Shown here one piece after another: positions 56,817 to 64,000 of a stretch of 64,000 bases of DNA. How positions within the stretch are numbered: the first letter of the stretch is position 1; every line of letters begins with the position of its first letter. The notes under the pieces were generated by a model. The model did not search any database. It saw only the letters and a list, made by a program, of their open reading frames with translations, and was not told where the DNA came from. The position numbers were made by a program, and so were the translations under genes. The DNA comes from Granulicella mallensis (GTDB lineage: Bacteria > Acidobacteriota > Terriglobia > Terriglobales > Acidobacteriaceae), in the NCBI RefSeq assembly GCF_014203225.1, contig NZ_JACHIO010000009.1:62001-126000 (forward strand). The letters are read 5' to 3'.

Positions 56817-57044
56817 AGCTCTTGTCTACGTTTTTGTCGTTGCTTGTTTTTGCCCTTGTTGTTGCTTGTTTTTCGTCGTCATCCTGAGCGGTACGCGAAG
56901 GACCCCCGCATTCGTGGTGGCATAAACGCGCGTATCCACCAAGAGTGTTCGTGTACGATCTCGTGGTTTCACCTATGCTTCGATGCCGCTACCAATACGG
57001 GGGTCCTTCGCCTACGGCTCAGGATGACGACGAAAAACAAACGA
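56817..57044. repeat. CGTCATCCTGAG repeats in inverted pair, family C (copy 3)
   Basis: A GTTGCTTG-rich run leads to CGTCGTCATCCTGAGCGGTACGCG with GAAGGACCCCCGCATTCG (left). ACGGGGGTCCTTCGCC with TACGGCTCAGGATGACGACG is the inverted right copy. About 75 bp of central sequence separates them. It fills the gap between the MFS gene and the ATP-grasp-like gene. Confidence 0.8.
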
Positions 57045-58259
57045 CTACAAAACCAACCCCGCCGAACTCCCAACCCACGTCCGATCGCGATTATGATCCA
57101 CCCCCATCATCAACCCGCGCCCCATCCGCACCAGGCTCATCATCGGTACCATGCTCTTCCCCTCCGGCCACACATACAGAATGCGAACCTCAGCCTGCGT
57201 AGGCCCTTCAGGGGTCTGGATCACCGGCTCAAAGCGCATCCTCTGCTGCAGCAGGTAATGATGCCGTTCGGCAGGAGGCACAGCCGCAAGATCGGCATCC
57301 GTCGGCGCAAACTGAATTCCCTTACCCGCAAACGAGTACAGCGGCTTGAACACCCACTCGCTGCGATCCTCCGGCAACCGGTCACGTCCAACACCTGCAT
57401 ACCAGTCATCCAGAAAGATCGCCGGCGGCACCGTCGGATGGTCCAGGTGCGGCAGCGAAAACTTGCTCACCCGGAAGTACCAGTTCGGATGCCCCGCCCA
57501 CTCCACCTCAAGCTCATCGCGATAGTCGAAGGGCAACACAATCCCCTTCCGCTCTAACTCATCGACGATCACGCGGTTATAGATGCGATGAATTGGCACC
57601 AACTGTCCCGCGCTTTCATCACAATAGAAGAGCTTCTTTCCCTGCTTGATGAGCTTGGAGACATCCACCGTCTTGATCCCCAGCCTCTGCTCATGGACAC
57701 GAAAATCGGGTAAAGTCTTCTGGGTCTCCGGTGCAATCTCTGCCAGCACCACATTCTGCGGATCGTGCCTGCCGACAATCACCTCACGCAGCAGCGACCA
57801 ATAGCCCGTCTCGTCCAGCCCCCCGAGGAAATAACGAAGATCGCGATCCAGCCCATAGACCTCGATATACGCCCGCGACAACTCCGCCTGATAACCGAAG
57901 AGCGAAGGAAACGCCTGCATCTCCACCAGCTTCGGCTGCAACTGCCCATACTCATCGCGCACCAGTCCGAAGTCCACAGCCATGAAGTGCGGGTGTGCAT
58001 CCTCGTTCGGCACGCGATACGCCGCGGGAACCGTCGCCGCCGAATCCCGCATATAGTGCACGTTGCCCAGCAGTTGAGAAGTAAGTTCGACACCCGCGTG
58101 CGCCATGCGCTCCATCAACTCCGGAGCGAAAAAACACGGCGTCTCCGCCACCCGGAAATCGACCTGCGTCTGCGTGCGCTCGTTCAGCCGCTGCAACAAC
58201 TCGGCATACTTCGCCTGCGTGAAGCGCGCGTTGAAGTCACTGCGAAAGGGCTCGATCAT
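57045..58259 (-). CDS. ATP-grasp-like protein of unknown function
   Basis: The product is 404 aa. The C-terminal part looks like an ATP-grasp core: WVFKPLYSFAGKGIQFAPTDADLAAVPPAERHHYLLQQRMRFEPVIQTPEGPTQAEVRILYVW (lysine plus glycine-rich loop, then a Q/E-x-R metal region). The N-terminal half (YRVPNEDAHPHFMAVDFGLVRDEYGQLQPKLVEMQAFPSLFGYQAEL) may be its pre-ATP-grasp fold, with RYFLGGLDETGYWSLLREVIVG between. I recognise no named ligase; it may join an unknown carboxylate and amine. Single gene. Confidence 0.6.
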   Translation of the reverse strand: MIEPFRSDFNARFTQAKYAELLQRLNERTQTQVDFRVAETPCFFAPELMERMAHAGVELTSQLLGNVHYMRDSAATVPAAYRVPNEDAHPHFMAVDFGLVRDEYGQLQPKLVEMQAFPSLFGYQAELSRAYIEVYGLDRDLRYFLGGLDETGYWSLLREVIVGRHDPQNVVLAEIAPETQKTLPDFRVHEQRLGIKTVDVSKLIKQGKKLFYCDESAGQLVPIHRIYNRVIVDELERKGIVLPFDYRDELEVEWAGHPNWYFRVSKFSLPHLDHPTVPPAIFLDDWYAGVGRDRLPEDRSEWVFKPLYSFAGKGIQFAPTDADLAAVPPAERHHYLLQQRMRFEPVIQTPEGPTQAEVRILYVWPEGKSMVPMMSLVRMGRGLMMGVDHNRDRTWVGSSAGLVL

Positions 58260-58337
58260 CAGGTTCAGCTCAGCTTACATCGCAACAACAATTCCAGAAC
58301 AGGCAACACAGAACCATGGGGTCTTTCACCCCTCCCA

Positions 58338-58408
58338 CAAGATCGTCATCCTGAGCGAAGTAGCTCGCGTACTTTGCGAGCTACGCAGTCGAAGGACCCC
58401 GAAACCTT
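58338..58408. repeat. CGTCATCCTGAG repeat, family C (divergent copy)
   Basis: CGTCATCCTGAGCGAAGTAGC, then the palindrome AGCTCGCG...TTTGCGAGCT, then GTCGAAGGACCCC. It is a variant with an inserted AGCTCGCGTACTTTGCGAGCT hairpin. The remainder of the 58260-58494 gap shows no gene. Confidence 0.65.
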
Positions 58409-58494
58409 CCATCCCCACCGAAACCGCTGGCACCTTTCCAACCTCAACTACACCAATCGCTGCTGCCGAAGGACACCACTACACGACCACTTGC

Positions 58495-59583
58495 TTACGC
58501 CGCAACCAGAAACTTGCCTTCACTCATGATCTGCTCTTCGCCCTCGTCCCCACCCAGCCAGATGTTGAACGAAAGCCCCACCACATCAATATGCGTCGTC
58601 GACTTCCACGGAGCTCCTGTGTGGTTGCCATAAGGATCGCCGAATGCAATATGAATCCCCGGAAACTTCTCGTCCTGCAGAATATTTCCAATCACCTTCG
58701 AGACCCCAATATTCGTGCCGATCGCAAACTCGCCCACGCGATCCGAGTTCTCATCGGTATGGGTATAGCTCCAGAACTCGCGCTCCAGCTCCTTGTTCGC
58801 ACAGGAGACCGACGTGATGCGATTCTTGCTGATCTTCACCGTCAAGGGGGTATCGCGCAGAATCCCATACCGCGCACAGAGGAAGTCTCCGACCACACCA
58901 TCCACAACGAAGACGCCGTTGACCTCGCCAGGAGCGGTAAAGCACTCGCCGCCCGGCAGGTTGCCCCACTTTTCCGTGCTGATGATGCCGGAGGTCTTGA
59001 ACCACTTGTAGCTCGGGTTGAGCTCCGCGCGGATGTCCGTTCCAGCAGCCGTCGTCGCCCGGACGTAAGTCGCCTTGCGCACCTTATCGAGCACCACCTG
59101 GCTCAGGCGGTCGACCGCATTGAAGTCCGCGCGCATGCCCTCCACCATTACCTCAGGGGTAATGTTCACCATGTGCGCATGACGCATCTGGCGACGGTTG
59201 ACGACATCGGTCATCTGCATGCGGCTGAGCAGCTCATTCGGCTGCACCTGCACGGCAAAGATGCTGACCTGAGAGCTTTCCATATCGCTGAGAACTGCCT
59301 CCGGCATCCCCTTCAACGGGCGCGGCGCGATGCGATCGACGACAAAGGCATTCCACGTACATCCCGCGCGATCGAGCTCGCTGGCAAGCGACGCCGCAAT
59401 CTCCAGGCAGCTCTCATCCGTAATGAGAGTGACCTTCTCCTCGGGCTTGATCTTGAGGCAGGTGACAACCGCATTGCGCGCACCCGGAGCGTACTCGGAC
59501 GGAAAAGCAACGGCACGCAGATCAGTCCCCGCGGTGGGCGCTACTTCAGTAGCGATAGCCTGCAACGTATCCAATGTCTTCAT
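58495..59583 (-). CDS. M29-like aminopeptidase
   Basis: The product is 362 aa from the ATG at 59583 (MKTLDTLQ). It shows features of the thermophilic aminopeptidase T (M29) group: GNLPGGECFTAPGEVNGVFVVDG, RVGEFAIGTNIGVSKVIGNILQDEKFPGIHIAFGDPYG and STTHIDVVG. These are the Glu, Glu, His and Asp residues of the metal site. M29 enzymes are metal-dependent cytosolic aminopeptidases. An upstream in-frame ATG at 59598 gives five extra residues. Confidence 0.85.
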   Translation of the reverse strand: MKTLDTLQAIATEVAPTAGTDLRAVAFPSEYAPGARNAVVTCLKIKPEEKVTLITDESCLEIAASLASELDRAGCTWNAFVVDRIAPRPLKGMPEAVLSDMESSQVSIFAVQVQPNELLSRMQMTDVVNRRQMRHAHMVNITPEVMVEGMRADFNAVDRLSQVVLDKVRKATYVRATTAAGTDIRAELNPSYKWFKTSGIISTEKWGNLPGGECFTAPGEVNGVFVVDGVVGDFLCARYGILRDTPLTVKISKNRITSVSCANKELEREFWSYTHTDENSDRVGEFAIGTNIGVSKVIGNILQDEKFPGIHIAFGDPYGNHTGAPWKSTTHIDVVGLSFNIWLGGDEGEEQIMSEGKFLVAA

Positions 59584-59719
59584 TTCTTCACCCACCATTC
59601 ATACAAGGATAACGTGCCTGTGAAGGCCAGAACCCATCTATTTTGTGGAATTATGGCCATTTTATTCATAGGATAACGGGCTCTTTTTACACTCAACGCC
59701 GTAACTGCTTTCCCTTCAT

Positions 59720-59830
59720 CGCCGTTGCTTGTTTTCGTCATCGTCGTTGTTGTTTTTCGTCGTTGCCGTTGTTTGTTTTTCGTCGTCATCCTGAGCGGTA
59801 CGCGAAGGACCCCCGCATTGGCAGCGCCAC
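59720..59830. repeat. CGTCATCCTGAG repeat with GTT-rich tail, family C (copy 4)
   Basis: A run of GTTGTTTGTTTTTCGTC-type units at about 59720-59780 leads to CGTCATCCTGAGCGGTACGCG and GAAGGACCCCCGCATTGG. The long open frame running through here before the next gene is an artefact of the repeat. The rest of 59831-60107 contains no convincing gene. Confidence 0.75.
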
Positions 59831-60107
59831 GACAGCACAGGACAACCCGGGACATCCTCTGCCTGGCGCTTCAACTGTACTGATTACAACCTACCTCCCA
59901 AACCTGTCATTTCGACCGACCAACGGGAGTGGAGAAACCCCTGTATTCGCAGCTGCATGTACCGCCGACGAAACCAGGGGAATGCTGTACTCCCTTGCAA
60001 AGAAGCCCGTCGTCAGCCGCAAAGCGTGCCCTTGCTCCAGGCATCGCAAAAATAATCGAGCGATTCCCCAACCCATCCGTCTTCCCAATAGAGGATCGCC
60101 CATCGGT

Positions 60108-61343
60108 ATGGCCAGGCACAGTGTGATGATCGGTCTTTCTAAAACCTTCTGCCTCGCATCCTGGAGCCTCCTCATCCTGATGACAACTGCGACAGGAGCA
60201 CAAAGCACCCCGCAGGCTGTACTCGCTGTGCCAAAGGCTCCTGCCGTCTCCACAACACCCTGGCGGCAGAAAACGCTTCGCTTCTCCGAAGTGAAGCCCA
60301 TCCTGAGTCTACCCAGGCAAAACGTTCGATCCTCTGCCCATTGTTCGGAGGATGGCACAACCTTCGTGGATATCAATGCTGAATCCACATTGCCTAATTC
60401 GCTGGCGGTACCTGAACTTTTCAGGGTCTCTCCAAGCGGTGAAGTGTTAGACATTCACCGAAAGATTCCTTTGGAGTTCACAGACATCTCGGTCAAAGAC
60501 TTCTTCGTCGCCGAAGATGAGTTAGTCACACTGCTGGAAGCGGTGAAGCGTGACGAGCACGACGAGACGGCCACCCCACACGAAACAGGTTATTTCCTTT
60601 CGCTCTCAGACCATGACGGCGACAATGCGAAGCTGCTACAACTCGACCTGAAATTCAAACCGCTTAAGGTTGCGATGTTTGGCCCCGGCGACTTCATCGT
60701 GCTGGGCTGGGATGAGATCAATCTGCAACCTGTGCTTGTTCTCCTCAAGGACGATGGAACGATCCGCCACTTCATCGATCTTGAAGATCGTTCTCGCTCT
60801 GATCCTTACGCGACCTACGGATCGCTAAAGGAGGCGGAATCCTCTGCCACGGTTCGTTCTGATCTTGCGGTTCTGCAACGAACGCAGTTTGTGCCCTACG
60901 GCAGTCAGGTCTTGCTTACCTATCCGGGCACGGCAAGGCCTATCCGCGTACTCAGCCCCGTGGGAGAAGACAGATCGATCCCGATTGAACTGCCAGGAGG
61001 ATTCGTCCTGCATGATGTTCTGGTCTCAGGTGCGCGCTACCCCCTGGTCCTGCGCGCACAAGTCATGGAAGGGCCCGGGCACACTGCTTCGGCTGAAGCG
61101 AGCACCAAACCGCGACAGAGGTTATTCGAATTCGACTCTGTTCACGGCTCGTTGCTGCGGGAATTTCTGTTCGACAAACCCAATATTGACGAGGTAACGT
61201 GCGCCGCAGCCTCAAAGCTTACGTCCATCTTTCTCGATAACATCGCCAGCCCAACTCCTCCCGCAACGAGCCTTGGAGGCCAGCCGACAAAAAGTAACGA
61301 TGCAACTCAGCTGGTAATCGCTACCGCCGCTCGCTTTCCATAA
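60108..61343 (+). CDS. Secreted protein of unknown function
   Basis: The product is 411 aa from the ATG at 60108; an ATG at 60126 is an alternative. The open frame extends upstream to 59643 through repeat sequence, which I exclude. It has a signal peptide (LASWSLLILMTTATGAQ). The body has no recognised motif but shows beta-strand-rich blocks with regular spacing (KLLQLDLKFKPLKVAMFGPGDFIVLGWDEINLQPVLVLLKDDGTIRHFID), which could be propeller blades. A family B repeat begins just after the stop. Confidence 0.6.
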   Translation: MARHSVMIGLSKTFCLASWSLLILMTTATGAQSTPQAVLAVPKAPAVSTTPWRQKTLRFSEVKPILSLPRQNVRSSAHCSEDGTTFVDINAESTLPNSLAVPELFRVSPSGEVLDIHRKIPLEFTDISVKDFFVAEDELVTLLEAVKRDEHDETATPHETGYFLSLSDHDGDNAKLLQLDLKFKPLKVAMFGPGDFIVLGWDEINLQPVLVLLKDDGTIRHFIDLEDRSRSDPYATYGSLKEAESSATVRSDLAVLQRTQFVPYGSQVLLTYPGTARPIRVLSPVGEDRSIPIELPGGFVLHDVLVSGARYPLVLRAQVMEGPGHTASAEASTKPRQRLFEFDSVHGSLLREFLFDKPNIDEVTCAAASKLTSIFLDNIASPTPPATSLGGQPTKSNDATQLVIATAARFP

Positions 61344-61359
61344 GAAATACGGAGAGAGC

Positions 61360-61675
61360 ACTATGGTGAGTCGTTAATTTGTTGAAGAACCAGCATTACC
61401 CCATAGCGCGAAGCGCAAACCGTGACGCTTTAGCGTCGCGGGGCGGAGGGAGCCGTAGCCTTTAGGCTACGGAACAAGTGGCCAAGCAAGAATTGGGCTT
61501 TAGCCCCGGGCCTTTTGTCCGCAGCCGAAAGAAGACCCGGGCCTAAAGGCCACATCTTTGCTAAGCCTCTATTTCCGTAGCCTAAAGGCTACGGCTCCCT
61601 CCGTCGCCCTGACGCTAAAGCGTCAGGGAACGCGCTTCGCGCTATGGGTAACGCTGGTGACTCAGCACACTAGCC
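61360..61675. repeat. Palindrome-chain repeat, family B (copy 5)
   Basis: It begins TATGGTGAGTCGTTAATTTG and ends GGTGACTCAGCACACTAG, with the full set of internal palindromes in the same order as copy 4 (GCGCGAAGCGC, GACGCTTTAGCGTC, GCCGTAGCCTTTAGGCTACGG and GGGCTTTAGCCCCGGGCC). The gap 61344-61867 otherwise carries only the leader of the next gene. Confidence 0.88.
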
Positions 61676-61867
61676 TCTTCGCGCAGGAATGAGCGCCTTT
61701 GTTCGTTAGGTCAGTATTTCCGATGAAGTTTTACACCTTGCGGTTCAAAGTGCTACCGACCGACTGCTAATCTATCTTGGCTCGGTCCCTTTCTCTCTAT
61801 CTGGATTCGGCCCCTGTTCTGCATAAGCTGTACGCATAAAACCACCGTTCCGGTGTGGGAGAATTTC

Positions 61868-63862
61868 GTGAGCAACCATCGTCTATCTTTTTCGTCCGTG
61901 GCCAGCGTACTGAGCGTGGCTTTTGCTCTGGGGCTGAGCGGCTGCTCGGCAAACTTCGGGGATGTTTCCAATACCCCGGCCCAAACTGCGATGCACATTC
62001 AAGGCGTGGTTCATGGAGGCCAGCAGCCGCTCAGTGGCGCGCATGTCTATATGTATGCCGCCAGCACAGCCGCTTACGGCGGTAACGGCATCGCACCGAC
62101 TGCAGGTGCCACCGGCAATGCGTCGACCTCGCTGCTGACCGCCGCCACGGGAAATCCGGCGGATACGAATGGGAACTTCTACGTCACTACGGACACCTTT
62201 GGCGACTTCGCTATCAATGGGGCGTTCGCCTGTACTTCCGGCCAGCAAGTCTACCTGTACTCGACCGGCGGCGATCCGCAGTTGGCCGGAACAGGCGTTG
62301 CCGGCACGCCGAATCCCGCCGCCACGCTGCTGGCGGTGGTGGGCGACTGCGCCAGCTCGGCCTTTCCAGGGGTTACGTCCATATCGATGAATGAGGTCAC
62401 CACGGTCGCTGCCGCGTATGCGCTGGCGGGTTTTGCCACCGATCCCCTGCACATCGGCGCTCCCAGCGCCGTAACGGGCCATGCACTCTCTGGGACCGGC
62501 CTGGCCAATGCGTTCAATACCGCGCTGAATCTCGTGAACCAGACCAGCGGTGCTCCTAATCCGACCTTGCCCCTGAACAGCAACGCCGTCGTTCCCGTGA
62601 CTACGATCAACACGGTGGCGAACATCCTGGCCTCCTGCGTCAACTCCAACGGTGTCAGCTCGTCGGGATGCAGCACGCTCTTCGCCAATACGACGTACGG
62701 CACGGTGCCCGGAGACATAGCCACGGCGGCCATCAACATGGCACAGCACCCGGCAGCCAATCTCACCGCCCTGCTCAATCTCGCCACCAACGCCAGTCCC
62801 TTCCAGCCCTTCCTCAGCGCTCCCAAGGACCTGTCCCTCGGGATCAACTACACCAGCGGCGGCGGACTGAACCACGCCTTTGGGATCGCAATCGACGGCG
62901 CGGGCAACGCCTGGGTAACTGATTTGGCAGTTGACTCCGTGACCAAGATCTCCCCCGCCGGAGAGTTCCTCTCCGGAACCAACGGCTATACCGCCGGCGG
63001 ACTGGACAATCCCATAGGGATCGCAATCGACGGTACGGGCAATGCCTGGGTGATCAATGGATTAGGTGGTGCCGTAGTTGAACTCTCCAGCACCGGAGCA
63101 ATCCTCTCCGGGACAAACGGCTATACGGGCGGCGGACTGACATCGTCAAACGCAGCATCTTGGATCGCGATCGACAGCTCCGGCAACGCCTGGGTGACTA
63201 ATTTCCAGGGTTCGTCCGTGTATGAAATCTCCAGCGCCGGAACAATCCTCTCCGGGACCAACGGCTATAGGGGCGGTGGCCTGGAAACCACAGGCGGGAT
63301 CGCGATTGACGGCTCCGGCAATTCCTGGGTGGTAAATGAAGAGAGTGACTCCGTGACCAAGATCTCCAGCAGCGGGACAGTCCTCTCCGGGACAAATGGC
63401 TATACGGGTGGCAGCCTGAGAGTCCCAACGGGGATTGCGGTCGACAGCTCGGGCAACGCCTGGGTGGCGAATCAAGAGAGTGTCGCCGTGACCAAGTTCT
63501 CCAGCGCCGGGACAGTCCTCTCTGGGACAAATGGCTACACCGGCAGCTCCATAGATGAGGCAGCGGGAATCGCGATCGACGGTTCGGGCAATGCCTGGGT
63601 AGCGAATGCTGGAGGCTCCCTGATTGAACTCTCCAGCACCGGAACAATCCTCTCCGGAACCAACGGCTATACGGGCGGTGGCCTGAACGTCCCATTTGCG
63701 TTGGCGATCGACGGCTCGGGCAACGTCTGGGTGGGAACCGAACAAGGTAACCCCGTGACCGAGCTGATCGGCCTTGCTACCCCCGTGATTACTCCGATCG
63801 TTGCCGGTCTGCCCGCTATCCCAACAACGGACGGAACCAGCAACCTGGGCACACGCCCGTAG
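61868..63862 (+). CDS. Lipoprotein with NHL-like repeats
   Basis: The product is 664 aa from the GTG at 61868, which has GGGAG 6 bases upstream (GTG 61853 is in frame but lacks a site). It has a lipoprotein signal (SVLSVAFALGLSGC). Residues about 30-310 are Ala/Thr-rich and include a carboxypeptidase-regulatory-like domain. From about 330 to the end there are about seven tandem units of about 43 residues with the pattern GIAIDGSGNAWVxNxxxxSVTKISSxGTxLSGTNGYTGGGL, the NHL beta-propeller motif. It probably acts at the outer surface; the ligand is unknown. Confidence 0.85.
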   Translation: MSNHRLSFSSVASVLSVAFALGLSGCSANFGDVSNTPAQTAMHIQGVVHGGQQPLSGAHVYMYAASTAAYGGNGIAPTAGATGNASTSLLTAATGNPADTNGNFYVTTDTFGDFAINGAFACTSGQQVYLYSTGGDPQLAGTGVAGTPNPAATLLAVVGDCASSAFPGVTSISMNEVTTVAAAYALAGFATDPLHIGAPSAVTGHALSGTGLANAFNTALNLVNQTSGAPNPTLPLNSNAVVPVTTINTVANILASCVNSNGVSSSGCSTLFANTTYGTVPGDIATAAINMAQHPAANLTALLNLATNASPFQPFLSAPKDLSLGINYTSGGGLNHAFGIAIDGAGNAWVTDLAVDSVTKISPAGEFLSGTNGYTAGGLDNPIGIAIDGTGNAWVINGLGGAVVELSSTGAILSGTNGYTGGGLTSSNAASWIAIDSSGNAWVTNFQGSSVYEISSAGTILSGTNGYRGGGLETTGGIAIDGSGNSWVVNEESDSVTKISSSGTVLSGTNGYTGGSLRVPTGIAVDSSGNAWVANQESVAVTKFSSAGTVLSGTNGYTGSSIDEAAGIAIDGSGNAWVANAGGSLIELSSTGTILSGTNGYTGGGLNVPFALAIDGSGNVWVGTEQGNPVTELIGLATPVITPIVAGLPAIPTTDGTSNLGTRP

Positions 63863-63872
63863 CTTCTTCGTG

Positions 63873-64000
63873 GTGAGTCATTCGTTCGTTAAAGAACCAG
63901 CGCTACCCCATAGCGCGAAGCGCAAACCGTGACGCTTTAGCGTCGCGGACGGAGGGAGCCGTAGCCTTTAGGCTACGGCTCCCTCCGTCTCCCTGATGCT
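63873..64000. repeat. Palindrome-chain repeat, family B (copy 6, cut by window end)
   Basis: It begins GTGGTGAGTCATTCGTTCG followed by GCGCGAAGCGC, GACGCTTTAGCGTC and GCCGTAGCCTTTAGGCTACGGC, then jumps directly to CTCCCTCCGTCTCCCTGATGCT. So the central GGGCTTTAGCCC part is missing in this copy. Confidence 0.85.

Noticed and set aside
59643-60107. N-terminal extension of the unknown secreted protein
   Set aside because: It reads through the family C repeat and lies upstream of a clear signal peptide starting after 60108.
1-64000. CRISPR array, tRNA, rRNA, IS transposase or prophage genes
   Set aside because: No direct-repeat/spacer arrangement, cloverleaf or conserved rRNA stretch noticed, and no transposase-like or phage structural protein among the open frames; a covariance-model scan would be needed to exclude short RNA genes.

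Overview
The window looks like chromosomal DNA of an Acidobacteriota member, most likely family Acidobacteriaceae (Terriglobus/Granulicella/Edaphobacter type). This is inference from the GC-rich coding style, the gene mix (secreted isoamylase, M61 peptidase, bacillithiol gene bshC, NirA-type sulfite reductase, KimA-like permease) and the dense families of palindromic intergenic repeats. It carries about 55 genes, nearly all housekeeping or metabolic. I see no rRNA, tRNA, CRISPR array, IS transposase or prophage.

Layout. 1-6.7 kb: the end of a Sua5/YrdC gene, a DUF218 protein, a membrane fatty-acid hydroxylase, lnt-prfB (prfB with its programmed frameshift), a small Lys/Ala-rich DNA-binding-like protein and a methyltransferase. 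6.8-13 kb: a secreted protein, a GNAT-menC pair, mazG, a DUF3311 protein and uvrC. 13-13.8 kb: a small AT-richer islet with a PD-(D/E)XK-like protein and a convergent, overlapping small gene. 13.9-20.5 kb: a class A beta-lactamase, YpfJ-type metallopeptidase, GT39 protein, APC permease, rsmA and ruvC. 20.5-23.4 kb: a cell-wall cluster (amidase, GerMN protein, murI) and an EVE protein. 23.7-34.6 kb: isoamylase, fabI, ABC-F ATPase, PLD protein, small membrane proteins, bshC and a Nudix hydrolase. 34.8-44.7 kb: cold-shock protein, polX, two membrane-anchored unknowns, ThiO-like oxidase, citrate synthase, DinB protein, two tandem paralogous secreted proteins and a cysteine desulfurase. 45-50.5 kb: nucleotidyltransferase, KimA-like permease, glutathione peroxidase and M61 peptidase. 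50.7-54.1 kb: a siroheme/sulfite-reduction operon. 54.3-64 kb: phhA, MFS transporter, ATP-grasp-like protein, M29-like aminopeptidase, a secreted unknown and an NHL-repeat lipoprotein.

The most interesting items are these. (1) The sulfite-reductase operon (sir, met8, cobA, minus strand) is preceded by a 23-codon ORF with the run Cys-Cys-Leu-Cys, two hairpins and then a textbook intrinsic terminator before the reductase start. This looks like a cysteine-responsive translation attenuator, and its ORF may be leaderless. (2) Related stretches of about 45 bp occur in frame inside three conserved housekeeping genes (uvrC, rsmA, cysteine desulfurase), as if a mobile repeat had entered coding sequence. 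(3) At least four intergenic repeat families are present: about 300-bp palindrome-chain elements with terminal inverted repeats, REP-like palindromes tailed by degenerate hexanucleotide microsatellites, a CGTCATCCTGAG family, and a GAGGATAGAGCGTAGAG hairpin family.

The metabolic picture is an aerobic heterotroph with assimilatory sulfate reduction, glycogen/starch debranching, phenylalanine hydroxylation, TCA entry, type II fatty acid synthesis, active DNA repair (UvrC, RuvC, PolX) and an envelope lipoprotein pathway.
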